A DNA stretch of 64,000 nt from Opisthorchis felineus (GCA_004794785.1 SJOL01008988.1:1438622-1502621); one strand, 5' to 3'; counted from the first letter of the stretch, positions 34,607-47,559 are shown. Numbers and translations: made by a program. The notes: generated from the sequence alone by a model not told the origin.

Positions 34607-37024
34607 ATTACAATCTTTATGTCAGTAAAAACACAGAAAGTACTGGGCTGTTGCTTGAAACCCGTGATTTCTTGCAATAAAAGCTCAAGACAATTCAGGT
34701 TCTTAAGCACAGAACCTTTATGGTTGTGTGGGGCACAAGGTTGTGCCCAAACGTTCGGTTGTTATGTCTGTGTTCTCATTGCATACCGTGTTCTTTCAGT
34801 CGATAATTCCCTGTCTGAAGGGCTGGAAGTTCTATCAAACGCATCAGTAGTTAAACTTATCTTCGAAACTTTTTCAGAAGAGTTTCCATCAATTCTATCC
34901 ACCAGCTCTCCTCCGTAGGTTTTTTTTCATCCGTTACTCCATCCAGCTCCTCAACGGCATTTCTGCTTACTCAACGACTTCTTCCACAATTGCGTTTAAG
35001 TTGAAATAACCCATACGTTTTCGCTTTCGTACATAAGCCGTACAGTGGATTTTATTTAACCACAAATGACGAACGCAATCATCGTTGTACTTATCCGTCT
35101 TTCCCCCTGTCACAGGATGCCATTACAATCGGAAACAAGTATTCACTTGAAAAAGTATTACCAAAAAGGCGAATATATGGGACAGATGTGGCTTCCTGTG
35201 ATCACTCCCTTCTACACCGGTATGGTGTTGTGGGGAGGGCCGGTAAACCAGATGCACAACTGTTCTGTTTTGAATTGTAGAGTGCATGTTGACTACGACT
35301 TTGGTCTCAGTGAGGATGGCGTCGGCATACAGAGTTCTCCAGGAACAAATAGAATATCCCTAGCTCACGAAGAACACTCGATCGAGATTGTAAACCCGGA
35401 CCAATGGTATCAGCCAACGTGTACGAAACAAAATGAATATGACCGTTTCAATTTAACTACCACCATTCCGTTTATTGTTTTGCACGATATAGCTCCGGGG
35501 TATTCATATGCATACGCTCCAAGGGGACGGTGTTTCACCCGGACAACATGTGAGCATATTCTCCGCTCCATCTCGCTCTACTACTTATCAATAGGTGATT
35601 TTGGGACTCCATTTAACTATATAATCAGCGGTGATGGGACAATCTACCAGGGCCGAGGTGCAGAATTTGTGGGAGCTCACACACGTGGTTTCAATGACGT
35701 ATCGTTTGGCATCGCATTCATCGGATGGTACCCATTCAGTGTACCTTCTTTCAAAGCGATTCAAGCATTTTGGCGTTTAATCAAATGGCTACAAACGATC
35801 GGACGATTAGCAAAAAAATTCCACCTGTACGGTCACCGGGACTTACGTTCAGGTGAGAGTCCTGGATTAGCTTTAAGCCGCCTATTGCACACCTGGCCTG
35901 GAACAGCCAAAAGAGACGAATATGACAAGGCGAACGAACTGTGCAGAAATCCATCTGGAATACCAGAAACAACGTTAGAATACCTGATCACTGGGCTCGT
36001 TGCCAGTTTGCTTGTAACATTTGTTATAGTTTTACTTAACCTCCATCACAAAAAGATGCAGAAAATTGTGATGCACACGGAAGACTGTCAGCGGCTATCT
36101 GAAGTCTGCCGCCAATTGGAAACTTTGCATGTGTTGTACATAACTGGCAAAAACCTAAGAGACAGTAAACTAACAGAACTGTCTTGCAATTCTAGTGTCT
36201 ACGACACACACAAACAACACGTTCTATCCAATTCACAATCATATGGCTCTTTTGGAACCGTCCGTTCCACCAACTTGTCTGACTGTAATGAACCATTCGT
36301 TTATGAACATGCTGGAAGGAAAGAAAACCCAGACATCAATTTCCAATGGTCACATGACAAACTATTCGGTCGTCCACTGTACGTCATTGATCCACGGCAA
36401 TGGCCCGAAGAGTACTGCATCCCAGTCAAAGCCAGTCTCATTTTCGTCATATCGCGTGACCTACAGAAGCCAGAACTAAGCGGACAGATGGAACAGTTAA
36501 CCACTTTCTGCCGGACCTGGAAAGAAATTCTGATCAAACAAAACTTTCTGCCTCAGCTATTCTCAGCGAGTTTGCATGCACTTGTTGAACAGTTGGGTTT
36601 AAGTCGTTCATTGCCATCCGTACACCTTACCCTTCTAATTAGATTGCCTAGTTATATTCTTATGGCCTATTCCCAAACAACCATGGAAAAAGACAGTGAA
36701 TTTTTCACCACTGTACTGTCCGACACTTCTGCGGTCACCACATTACATTCCGCTCCAACACAATGTTTTATTGGTTCGAGAAACCTGTGTAAAAAGTGCG
36801 AGTTGTGTCGCCCACTGGCTCCCTTCCGCCTGAATCCAGCACAGAAACCAAACACACTCGACTTTGTGCAGATTGAAGAATGGGCTTCATTCAATCAAAA
36901 ACGAAGTGTCTACACAAAGCTGTTAGAACCTTACGAAGGTGGAGTGTCTGAATTCCACGACTATCGGGCAGTTCGGCACAGCGAGCGCTTGACAGAAACC
37001 AGGAGGAAACCTTGTGCAACATGA
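34607..37024 (+). CDS. Transmembrane peptidoglycan-recognition protein, non-catalytic type
   Basis: The main exon is 35116-37024, behind a strong acceptor (CTTTCCCCCTGTCACAG), with ATG at 35117 (635 codons). An upstream exon 34607-34914 with donor GTAGGT joins in frame (phase 2); from ATG 34619 the product would be 734 residues. Numbering from ATG 35117: the PGRP domain spans about 115-262, with His123 (VLHDIAPG), the conserved disulfide pair Cys139/Cys145, FNYIISGDGTIYQGRGAEF, GAHTRGFND, and GHRDL with His240. The zinc Cys of amidases is Ser248 (GESPG) and the catalytic Tyr is Phe166, so it should bind but not cut peptidoglycan. Residues 289-309 are a transmembrane helix followed by HHKK. 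A tail of about 326 residues follows; I do not recognise it. It has a CKKCELC motif. It is likely an innate immune sensor. Confidence 0.85.
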
Positions 37025-37494
37025 AGACATGTTTATCGCTCTCGGGTAAAACTTAGGTAACATGCTTGAAAATTTGTTGTTTCACCAGGACGCAATATAC
37101 AATCCAGTGATTTGATTCTGTTTACTTCTGCTTTATTCCATTACTCATCGCGGATTTTTTTACTCAAATACAACTCCGTCACTATTGGCTGGCTTGAAAG
37201 TTTGATGTTGATAAAACTGCTTTCTTTCTAAAAGAAAAGTTAGTCGCTTCGTGATTGCTTGCTTAAAAGCTTGAGGAAGTCAAATCCAGATTGCCTCCTT
37301 GGAGTAATCTTTCACATACAAACCAAATAATCTAGTAATGATCTCATAAGTAGATGGCAGCAACTCATAGATTGCTACTAAATAGCCTTCTGCAAAATTT
37401 AGCTCAAGTATTCGGTTTCCGTACGTTGATTTCAACACAGGCTGCTAGCAAGCGACTGAGCGTCCTTGTGATCAGATTCTCACGCTTAACTAAT

Positions 37495-37683
37495 TCAAAC
37501 CTTCTCAATCCTCCAAGCAAGAGATAGAAATTTTCCTAAACCAACCATGTGAGCAACGTCAGGAGTGGGTTGACAAACCTGGAAGAGCATTCTTTCCTTT
37601 GAACCAAATAAGTCATATGGCCCTAATAGGCTCACAGTTGCATTCACGTTGTATCGCACTCCAAAAGCACGCATTAGAGACAC
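37495..37683 (-). CDS. Putative terminal exon, convergent with the PGRP gene
   Basis: A 62-codon minus-strand frame has exon-like composition (NVNATVSLLGPYDLFGSKE, then FQVCQPTPDVAHMVGLGKF) and ends in TGA 470 bp from the PGRP stop. No domain is recognised and the upstream splice site is unclear. Confidence 0.25.
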   Translation of the reverse strand: MSLMRAFGVRYNVNATVSLLGPYDLFGSKERMLFQVCQPTPDVAHMVGLGKFLSLAWRIEKV

Positions 37684-38139
37684 GGGGTTTGGAATTCAAT
37701 TTTTATTAGTTGGTTTAAGGAAACATTGTCGCCCCTACCCATACGTTTGGTCATATTAAGACCTATATGAACACGCCCTTTAAAAAAACTCAGGTTACTT
37801 GGATCAAACGGCTTGGTCACTTATGACACATGAGAAACGGACCATGTCGTAATAAACGCCCAGATTTCTCAAGTTGACATGGACTGATCAGTTCGCTACA
37901 ACTCCGTTGCAGCACATGTTCGCTCTTCTCCAATAGCTTAAGCGAATGTGGATGTGACGTCGACTATCTCCCTTAGTTTTGGACACGAATTTCAAGTGTC
38001 CTGGATGGCCCCGAAGTACCTAATAATGAAAAGCTCAACCCAGGTGGTTGGGGTATTCCGCTTAAATCTCTGGCTACTCATATTAAATGAAGTAACTTAC
38101 CTGTTGTGACAAATTCGAAGGGATGCGCGAGATTTCCGG

Positions 38140-38372
38140 AGCACGCTAATATCGTACTAAATGAAACGATATATTCAATTAAAGAGCGTCATAAACGTGT
38201 GAGTCACCTGGGATTCAGTACAGCCTCCCTTCAACACCAACTTAATTTGTAAATGAGTGTATTTCGCCAGTTACATGCCACATGATGTTCAAGTAGAAAC
38301 TCGGTTAGTGATCAAGTACCGCAAAACTGTCAGTGGAAGAACTTCCAGCAACCTTACAAGTAGTGTACTATG
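38140..38372 (+). repeat. Family C copy, ribozyme erased
   Basis: The first half is readable (GAGTCACCTGGGATTCAG, ACTTAATTTGTAAATGAGTG, TATTTCGCCAG, ATGTTCAAGTAGAAACTCGG). The hammerhead zone is reduced to a few matching bases, and it ends with AACTTCCAGCAACCTTACAAG and TAGTG. It is in the normal register, continuous across the word that marks the permutation at 6.6 kb. Confidence 0.65.
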
Positions 38373-41300
38373 TCGAGAAAAGCAAAAATAGTTTTGCGGG
38401 TGATTCACAAACTGCAAAGCGTAGTGCTGTTTGTTGTTGGACCGCAGATTATTCATGAAATAGCACGTCTCGTTCAAGTGTTTTGACAACGGCGGTGTAC
38501 AAAAGTAATAATCGAATTAGACTGAGTGCCCGGTCTGCGTCCATCGGTCTGGAGTCACCTTGCGAATGAATGGCCTCACTCTAATTCTAAAATTATGACT
38601 ATTCATCATGGACGCCTTCAAGCTTTTACTTTGTCTTACATCATCCCTCCGAAAGTAATCAGAGGGTAAGAACCTCAGACACGGTACGTGACCCACTGTC
38701 ATCGCGGTGACGACGTTGTTTTCGATCCCACGACACGAGAACGCGGTTTGTTAGGTATAGTTTATCCTTTGGCAGCGTGATCCAATAAATGGATGAATGT
38801 GAGCGCAAGACCCAAATAACTAATAAGCATTACAGCTTGCTCACTTAGTAACGAATAAACTAACACAACTGATCTTCGTGATCGGCAACCATCCTTATTA
38901 GTCGCTGGCCCTCAGTTTATACTCCATAGTATCATGTCCGGAGCCAACACATTAGAGTGCATTGCAAAGCTGATTTCCACTGCAAGCGCCTTAAATTGGT
39001 CGCCTGATTCTGACTTGTTCCCAAATTTTTGGAAACACTGCTTTCAGTTCAAATTCAACCTCATTTAATAGCAACTGAGACACGGTTAAGCTCTCCTATA
39101 GATAACAGGCTCTATCTGGTACTAACAGTGTACCTAGTGGGCACTACATATTATCTGGCTTAATACCGAAGTCCAAGTGGCATCAACGTTTAGACGTCTA
39201 GGGCGAACAGAAACTGTGAATTCATGATGTTCATCACTTCCCAACTTTCTGTTTGTATTTCGAAAACAAACGACAGCATCACATGGATTAATTCAGCTCA
39301 CACTAACTCACCGGTTTGATTTCAAAGCATTGCTCCGATTCTTCGAACACTTACCTCCTGTTGAATCGGCCAACATGAGAAAATGTAAGAAGCAAAAGGC
39401 AGATTGAGGGAAGAAGTGAGGGTCTCGTCTATTGGTATTTTAGAGAGTAAAACTGGACAGCCGGCTACTTAATTTAGGCTGACCAGTTAGAGGATTCAAC
39501 CTCGCTAATGACTACGTTATGTTGCCCCGTCAAACCCTGTCTTCGATGTTCAATGAGAATTGTCATCTACCCTCCAGACAGGCAGACATTTTCCAGGCTT
39601 ACTAGGTCGTGGTTTTCAAGCACTCGTAATTGGAAATTTTGTCAGCAGTTCGTTCGCTTCCAACCTGATCGAAGATTCTTAGACAGCTTTAGACGGAGTG
39701 ATATCTCTGAGGAAACAGACACGAGGAAAAAACGAAAACTTTATGCACTTGTTCGGATCGTAATGGTTAAGCTGATCTCTCAATAGCACTTTTTATTTCA
39801 CCGTCAAATCTGACACAGAATATATAGGAAGGGGCTGCAAACTTGGAGTGGCTTCAAACTCGGCAACAGGACAGAGTACTTTCCAGTACCTTCTAAGAAG
39901 GAGCACTCGTCGACAGTTGTGAGCAGGTAATCTGTTACTTAGACAGTCCGGAATAAAATATACTCAGGTGGATTTGGAACCGTTTCCAGCAGTCGGTCAA
40001 CGAAGAAGGTGAAACAGAAGGATAAGATCCAACACTTTTGGTGACCCCAGACTGATGTGGAGAAAGTTGTAGAATGACGTTGTGGACACAACTATTCCAA
40101 GCGTCCAGCAGGGTGCATTCATGATCTCTACTCCTAAGCGGACTTCAAAACAATCCACTGTTTTTGTTAACTTCATGTTGCAATGTGTAAATAGCTAGAT
40201 CGAAATGAAAGAGCTCTTAGAATCTTCTGCGCTTCTATAATATGAGCACAAGTTTTGCTGCATCTGTTTCATTAATCATCCATTCACCCATTGAGTTGTG
40301 CATCATGCAGACCAGGTAATCCCGTATGTTTAGCGTATACATAGCAGCGCTCTGTTAGTGTTAATTCTATTACTGCCAACTACTACACAGTCTTCTCTGT
40401 ACAATAACCGTATAACAGTTTGTAGCAGTTGATAGACAGCTTATTGAACTGCTTTAGCAAGAGGACACAAAGCTGCTGAAGGTATCTTCTCTCGGACTGT
40501 TGCTACACTCCTGACAAAAGAAAAATGCTTAGCCGAATAAGCAATCGGTTTTGACAGGTCAGCTCCGGAGACCGATCACCCAAGTCACACAGGTTCTTGA
40601 GATTGTTCCCGTCTTTTGTCTACGGCCACGTACACTGGGTGCCTCAATGGCTTGGTCATACCCACATGAACATTCTGACTATGTAACGTCTACCACACCC
40701 ACGCAGAATACGACAGACTGGAGAGGGGGCAAAACCTTGCAAACGTCCGTGGCCCGAACGTGTGTGACTACATTGACATTTCCGAAAAAGATGCGGACTG
40801 CTCGATTTTGTTGCCATATTTTGAAGTGAATCCATCTAACTCACGACGCGCTCTTCTAGAAATCCGTACATTTAGCTTAGTTATGGAGTGCCCATTGGGT
40901 GCGCGTTGTGCCCACCGAAACACGCAAAATATGCGGTCGGTACAAACTAACCCGTGCAACCAGGTCTTCTTTTGTGTCTGTCTGGCGACGTGGCCTCGTG
41001 ACCTGGTCTGCTGATCGTTATTGTGACTTACGAGGCTTACCAGACGCCAGAGCTCAAAGCTAAGTGGACATTCATTTAGATAGCAGGGCTTTTTTAGTCT
41101 AGCTGTACGCTGGTCCACTGCTACTCACTTTGTGTAGCTTCAACCTACAAGGTGTTGGATGGAGAGCGTGCGTAAAGTGACTAAGGAAGGGCACGTCCCC
41201 CTGCTTCGGTACTACACAATGGATGGACGACTTGCGAGTGCTTCTTTATCGGTCTCATCGTTTTTTCTAACTTCATCGTTTTGGCACAGGCATGACCCAA

Positions 41301-41939
41301 TAAATCGTTAGCTTATCCTTTAGCAAAAACTGCAGATGTTGGAGAACATGAACGCCCAAAGAGGGATTTTGACTGTTTCCTGTATTCTCCCAGCTAACCG
41401 AAGTAGGAAGAGGGTAACAAGGCCATCTTTAATGGATTTCATGGTTCAGGCGTCGTCAAAAGGGAAAACTGTTCATTGCCGAAGCGGTTCATATCGCCGT
41501 TTCTCTGGCAGTAATCGCAGTGAAAGCATCTAGGAGCTGAATTCACACTTTCTCAATAGGATAGCTCCCTGAAAAGCAAAATATATTATATAAACGGAAA
41601 CAACCCCCCGAGGGTATTATGCAGCCTTGATGCAAAAGGCACATTCATCTCCGACGAAACAACAATACGCCGTCATGGTCTCCCCACGCAGGGCTCTGGG
41701 CGTCGACAGAAATAGCGCAACTGGCACAAAAGCTTCTACAGAAGGCTGTTTTCGTTTCCAAGCATGTTAGGTGAGACGCCCCAACTAATCGGGATTGAAA
41801 AGCACGCAGACCCGCGTGGCTTCCAGTGAGGTAATAGCACTCTAGAAATTCCGAGGTGACTACAGCTTTGCTTCGAGGTTGGCTTTACTCTCTTACTCGG
41901 CGCCTTTCGGGCAGCCGAGGAAAATTCTCATTTTTTGGT
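38373..41939. other. No recognised gene
   Basis: Frames at 39508-39786, 40551-40829 and 40760-41014 (all +) have fair composition but no domain, donor or poly(A) support. No repeat family from elsewhere in the window was matched here. Confidence 0.3.
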
Positions 41940-42150
41940 AACTGACCGGGTGCCTGTTGATCTATTCGCCGAGCTTGGCAACTGACTGGCTGACGTTTGG
42001 TTGCCATTCAAGGAGACATCTTCAGTGCTCTGTTGGGTGGGTGATTCCTCTCTCCGTGCTTGCGCTTATATAGTTTGCAAAGAGCAGCCTTGAGCTGTAA
42101 CCTGATTAGCTATCGACTATCATTATCGCACTTAGAACCCTACTGGTTCG
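41940..42150 (+). repeat. Repeat family F copy
   Basis: It holds GTTGATCTATTCGCCGAGCTT, GGCAACTGACTGGC, ACGTTTGGTTGCC, AGGAGACATCTTCAGTGCTC, then CTTGCGCTTATATAGTTTGC. On the reverse strand the last part is a TATATAAGC box. This is the longest family F copy in the window and ties together the arms seen at 13.15-13.45 kb. Confidence 0.55.
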
Positions 42151-43860
42151 ATCGTGGTCTGTACTGCGTGGGGGTTCGTCTTCCTGTTGTTTGATTGGTT
42201 GATGTTTTACCTTCTATTTTTGGTAGTTTCATGTCTCCATTCTGACTGGTCCATATCCGAGAATGAGCCTGGTCGGTTTACTTGCAGTGAGGCTTCGGTT
42301 ATTTTTTGGTTGGTACGGTAGTCGGATTCAGTGATCCTTGATGATAGCTGCAAATGCCGGTCCAATTATTTGCCGTTTCAACCCGGATTTCTTTTTGCTT
42401 TAGTTCTACTGCTTTCTTCTTCAATTCTTTGTTCCCACAGTGTTTGATGGTTCTGGATTCCATTTGGCCTCGGAGGCTGATGGACAGGGTCGATCTCAAT
42501 GTGACTGTTTATTGCTCCATCATTGGAGTACCACACCTCCGTGAATTCGCGTTATTTCTTTGTTCTTGCTTGTCCTAGTACGCTGACGTGGTTCAAAAAG
42601 TAGAATTTGCGGATCAACAGGGACTTCCAGTAGTTCCATACAATGAATGTCGTTTGGTAAACGGGTTTTGTGGCTGCGTTTCAATCGACGGAGACCTGTT
42701 TGTTCAATGGCTTGATAGGTTTATATGAAGTATAACAGTGATGAAATGATCACCTTCGCATTTGCATTATAACTTTAGGAACCAGTAATAAACTCAGGCT
42801 GTTCAGTGCACAGAAAACCAAGAAGATACCGAAACTAATGAGGACAGAGATACCCTCGAGGATAGGGCTACTCGGGTTTCACTTTCTCGGTCTTAAATGC
42901 TCTAAAGTTACATATCCTAGCAGGTACGGTTCCGGAGGCTACCGCGCAGACCACAATGAATAGTGTAATGTCATTTTGACAGTATTCTGGCATGGCTCTC
43001 AATTAACCGGGAAATAATAAACTGACAGGCCGATTATTCGGACTGGTCGTTTCATGAAAGAATTGAATCACTGCATTTCTGGTGGCCATCACTGCTGCTT
43101 GGACGCTGAAACATCGATAGTCCAGCTTCAGACAACTGCACACCAGCAATGCGACACTGTCTGACCGGCCTGTCTGCCCGAACTCAGTGCTTCGTACATT
43201 GGACAATGAGGCGATATAAAGTCGTACCTCAGCAAGCCATCGAAGATGCTTGATTGAAGTAAGGTGAGTGAGTGACAACAGCCTCTTTCACGGTTCATTT
43301 TGTGAAATCCGTACGGTTGCTGCTGAGATCGCCGTCATCGCTATTGTCACTTGGCTCAGGCTTAAAAGCGCATTATGGTGCACCGAGACCACAAGTGGGG
43401 TCTGTCTGACACGATGACTGTCACTGTTCACAGTTCACTACTGCAAAATATGGAGCTGATGAAGATGTATCTGTCACTAGGTGAAAGAATGGAAGCGGCC
43501 TAACACAAGTGAAACGGGAAAGCAGATCACAATACTGTCAATTTTGTCGGTGTTTGTCCTCATCAAACATGGTGAACACTAGTGGTTCATCAACCTGCCA
43601 CTGACGAATGGTAGAAAGGGTCAGCTTCTGTTAAAATTTCATCTTTTCCTCGGAAAAGTACAATGAAGGTGTTCGTAACATCCATATAAACTGAGCTTTC
43701 CTCGGATGACTGCAAAATTTAATAACAGTGGTTCGTTTCTTTACACATACCCAACAAGAAACACTCCCGTTGAGGAAAAAAGGCATCTCAACCCCGCAGA
43801 GGTTTCATCAAGGGCAAGATTTTAGCGGTGTAATGTTGTGTGATATTTTCTTGAAGGGAA
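42151..43860. other. Nothing recognised
   Basis: Open frames 42299-42499 (-), 42354-42578 (+) and 43003-43278 (-) show no family or signals I can support. Confidence 0.35.
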
Positions 43861-43861
43861 G

Positions 43862-44130
43862 CTACTCATAAGAATTCTGGAAACCATTTGACAGCTCACG
43901 ATCGGTTTTGCACTTCTTGTGGCTTATCAGGTAGGTGCTGTAGCAGGCGCCATGTTTCTGTCAAACCCAAACTGTGCCCATTTGGCGAGATGCACTTAAA
44001 AGCTAAGTTTGGTTAACTGGAAACTTAAATGGATCCCAGCTGAATCCCTCGTTTATGTTATTCAACTGGGACTAGGTTGAGTCTCCCGTTAAGACCAAAT
44101 TAGCTTGTAAATGAGTGTATTTCGAGAAAG
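43862..44130. repeat. Family C head-to-head pair, ribozyme mutated
   Basis: The left part (43862 to about 43975) is on the minus strand and the right part (about 44035-44130) on the plus strand. The minus-strand ribozyme zone reads CTACCTGATAAGCC, then GTGCAAAACCGATCGTGAGC: core G8 is A, GAAA is AAAA and stem I has mismatches. The right part holds CAGCTGAATCCCTCGTTTATG and TTGTAAATGAGTGTATTTCG. Confidence 0.7.
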
Positions 44131-44619
44131 TTGTGAAACACTATGAGATAAGTGGAGATGAATAAAGTCTGACCAACGTGTGATACTCTGGGGGATTAGT
44201 CAGATCTGAAACCCGGGAACAGTTGCAAGATATGATATGATCATTTTTGGAAAAGTTTGGAAAACAACTGGTAGATGTCAGATATGTGTTTATTGCATAA
44301 GCCATGAATCGCACGAATTGCATAAGCTGATGTACTCATACTATATCGCTCTAATATTCCTTCACATACAGGTATAAAAGACGCTGTCTTGTTCCAGGTT
44401 AGGTGGAATTATCAACCAGACGGAACTCTCACAATAACTGCGGGGTTGGTCTTTTACCTGGATATCCAAATCGATCGACGTTAGCTTACAATCCTTTCAT
44501 CATTCTGTTACGCCAATACCTTTCACGGATTTGACTTGATTTAGACTGTCAACAGGTAACACGCTTACCAGGAGGCTTGAGAATTGTTGCTTGAGATTTC
44601 GTGTTTTAAGTGGAGCGAG

Positions 44620-44775
44620 TCTCTATTGAAAAGCTGAGGAGCTCTGTACAACGATTTCGCCCTTATTGGGAATCATCGGCAGTGCGCATTTCAAGAAACT
44701 CCAGGGAGTCTCGAACCCGCGATCTATCGGCTAGTAGTTTGAACACAACCGCTTGCGGTGTGATCAGCTCGCATT
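44620..44775 (-). repeat. tRNA-like SINE, family B
   Basis: The minus strand shows a tRNA-like head (ACACCGCAAGCGGTTGTG), a B-box GGTTCGAGACTCC, GAGTTTCTTGAAATGCGCAC, GATTCCCAATAAGGGCGAAA and a CAGCTTTTCAATAGAGAC end. It forms an inverted pair with the copy at 45.06 kb. Confidence 0.7.
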
Positions 44776-45057
44776 TAGACACTCATCCTTCTATCACGGG
44801 ATCCACATCACCTGGTCACACTTGTTAACTGGTTCCTCGAGTGATTACTTCTCAGATGGTGAATTTTATTATTCACTTGAGTTACTCATGGATCGTTGGT
44901 AGTGTGAGGATATTTGGAGATTTTCAACTGAGATTTCGTCCTGCAGGTGGAGCCGATCTATTCTTCGAAGCCCCGAATCAACATACCGCTGTTTCATCCT
45001 TGTTGGGAATAAACGTAATCAGCCTAAGTGTGAGCTGGTCACAGCGCTGATCAGTCG

Positions 45058-45245
45058 CTTATATCCGAACGGTTAAGTGTTCCAACTGCTAGAGGTCACT
45101 GGTTCGAAACTCCCTGAAGTTTCGTCAGATGCGCACTGTTCATGATGCAGATGCCAATAAGGACAAAACACTATTGTGTAGTGCTTTGCGGTTTTTAAAC
45201 AAAGATTTGCTTCACTTAAAGCACGAATTCTCAATTTCGAATCCC
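45058..45245 (+). repeat. tRNA-like SINE, family B
   Basis: It has CGAACGGTTAAGTGTTCC (A-box area), GGTTCGAAACTCC (B-box), GAAGTTTCGTCAGATGCGCAC, GCCAATAAGGACAAAAC and TTTGCTTCACTTAAAGCACG. Confidence 0.7.
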
Positions 45246-47559
45246 CAAATATCCTCACACTAACAGTAAATTTATACTGTTTGAGTCTCCTACTAGAACC
45301 ATAAGGTCCATTGTTATCTTAGTTCTTGCTAGTCTCCTTTCTTGAATGTTGCTGAAGGTGGTTACTACAGTGTTCAGAGTCACGCTGTCACTGCCATGGG
45401 TAATTCTGCTGGCTAAATCCTTGAAGAATGAACAACATCTGAGAGTACTGGATGAGATTAATTTTTAGTTTGCTCATGCCATGATGCTGCATGTGTAGAA
45501 ACCAGAGTCCAATTAGGGCGACTAGCAACAGTTTCTGTAACATGACGGCGACAACACATTTGCTACAGTGTGCACCGACAAGTTCCTTTATTAACTATTT
45601 AGTTGTCGGCTGATTGCTTTTCACCCAAAGAAACACTTCCCGAGATGGGTCCCGCTGAAGGACAGTCCACAGTAAGCATTCTTCGCCAGATTTCCATAAG
45701 GTTTCCTGTATCCGGAATTGCCGGAAATCTCTCCCGAAATGTAGATCTTACTGTTGGAGAAAGGCCACGAGCCCTATGAGCTATGAGGAAATAACACCAT
45801 AATGCAAGAGTTGAAGAGTCGGATGACAATTTTAAATGGTGTTTGGGATTCAGGCCAATGTGGCGATGGTTCCTATGCCGTCCAAAAGCTGGTTATGTCT
45901 ACTGATTAAATTAAACTCCAGGTTCATGCCATCATTATCCGAGAAGTGCTGGACATACACGTAGATTGCACAGGACAGTATCCAGATCGGGTTCCTTCTT
46001 TCCAATACAACTCCTTTGGCTTCTCGATTAGGATGTTAGTAAGTTCGTTATGGTTGGTTATCGTAGAAGAATATTTGGTTATAGGAACAATATGTCATAC
46101 TGAGAGCAGTAGGAGTTGTAGAACCCGTCTGTCTCATAAGCTCCATGCAACAAGGATGACAGAATGCCCGGGTAGGGTGGAACTAAAAGTGCAGTGCTTA
46201 GACCTAGTACAGGGGAACCTCAAGTTTGTGGTGAAAACGATGAGGGACAAGGTGTCCACATCTGTGAATGGCACTGATGCAACACATCCGAGCACCTTTC
46301 CAGAGTAAGGTATCATCAGCAGGAATGACCCAGCACATTTTGCGAGCATCATCGCACAGAAGCCCAGCACGAAGTAAACAAGCGTTGACTGGGAAGCGAC
46401 CGCCAGTTAGCTCGGATACGTGCCATTTTAAGTAGGGTTCCTAGTCACATGCAAGGAGAACCACATGAACTCCGATAACATGTTTGAAGTATAGAATTGA
46501 TCTTTCAATACGAGATAGATTTCTAGTGCACCTATTTTTTACCCATCTCTCTGGAGAGGCAAGTCTTGTGTTTCAAAATATCGATGGTGAGCTGGGAACT
46601 GCTTTAAACTGAAACAGCTGACTCTCAAGTGGTAACTATTTTAGGCGCGACTTTTGGAAAACTGTTCAAAGTATTGCAGGTTTCTGATACTAGGCAGCTC
46701 CACATTGCTTGCATGAAGGGGCTGTTGAAGGACAATAGAGATTTTGATTGGGGCGCCCAAAAAAAGAAGTAAAAACAAAAAAGTGCAACATCAACAATCT
46801 GACTTAGGCGACTGAAGAACACAAGCAATTTGCTCTGAATTAAAAGAAAGTTAGGGCCACTCTATACGTATTAGGAGAAACAGCTCCGAACGTAACTGGA
46901 CTACACAACTGCCAATGGAATAACCGTTTTAGTTGAGACAAATTTAATTGGTTGTTCTTCACTTGCCCTTGACAGCTGAGTTCTATTTTTGGTATCACTT
47001 TTCGGCCCGCCTAGAACTTTCCACGTGAGCTTTATAAACAGCCCGTTTTCGGCTGCAAATGACACGCCTGTACGCGTCAGTGTTCAGTAGATCAGCTGAT
47101 TCGCACGTTCATTGGCTTTCTGATTTGGCTAAGCACATCAGGCTATCAAGCGGCTATCCAGACTCGGGTTCACGGTATTAAGAAGGCATTAAGAAAACTG
47201 TGGTCCAGAACAATAAGTTGTGCCATATTTATATCAAGAGACAAACAGAATCGCAGGCCACCGAATATTCTCTCCATAAATAATTCCTGAAAGTATTCAC
47301 AATTTTTGCACAGGTTTACTCTGACTTAGTTCAATTGTACCAGATCCTATACACCCCCCCTCCCGAAGAACGCCTACCCCCCAGGACATGTAAAAAAACG
47401 ACTCCTCCTGGTGGTGCCCATTCAGAAGCCTACATTGAGTGAGTGAATAGGATTCCTGCTTATCAGTTCTACAAGGACCTATGGGAGCATTCCAGACAAC
47501 CAAGCTTCCCATATAGTATCGGAACACCCGGTCATTGAAGTATGAGTGGAAACGCAGAA
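45246..47559. other. No recognised gene
   Basis: Open frames 45599-45829 (-), 45946-46308 (+), 46134-46370 (-) and 47297-47674 (-) show no domain or signals. The 45946-46308 and 46134-46370 frames overlap on opposite strands, so at most one could be real. Confidence 0.3.

Noticed and set aside
34915..35115. Start of the PGRP protein at ATG 35066.
   Set aside because: This ATG lies inside the pyrimidine tract and upstream of a strong acceptor at 35115, so it is most likely intronic.
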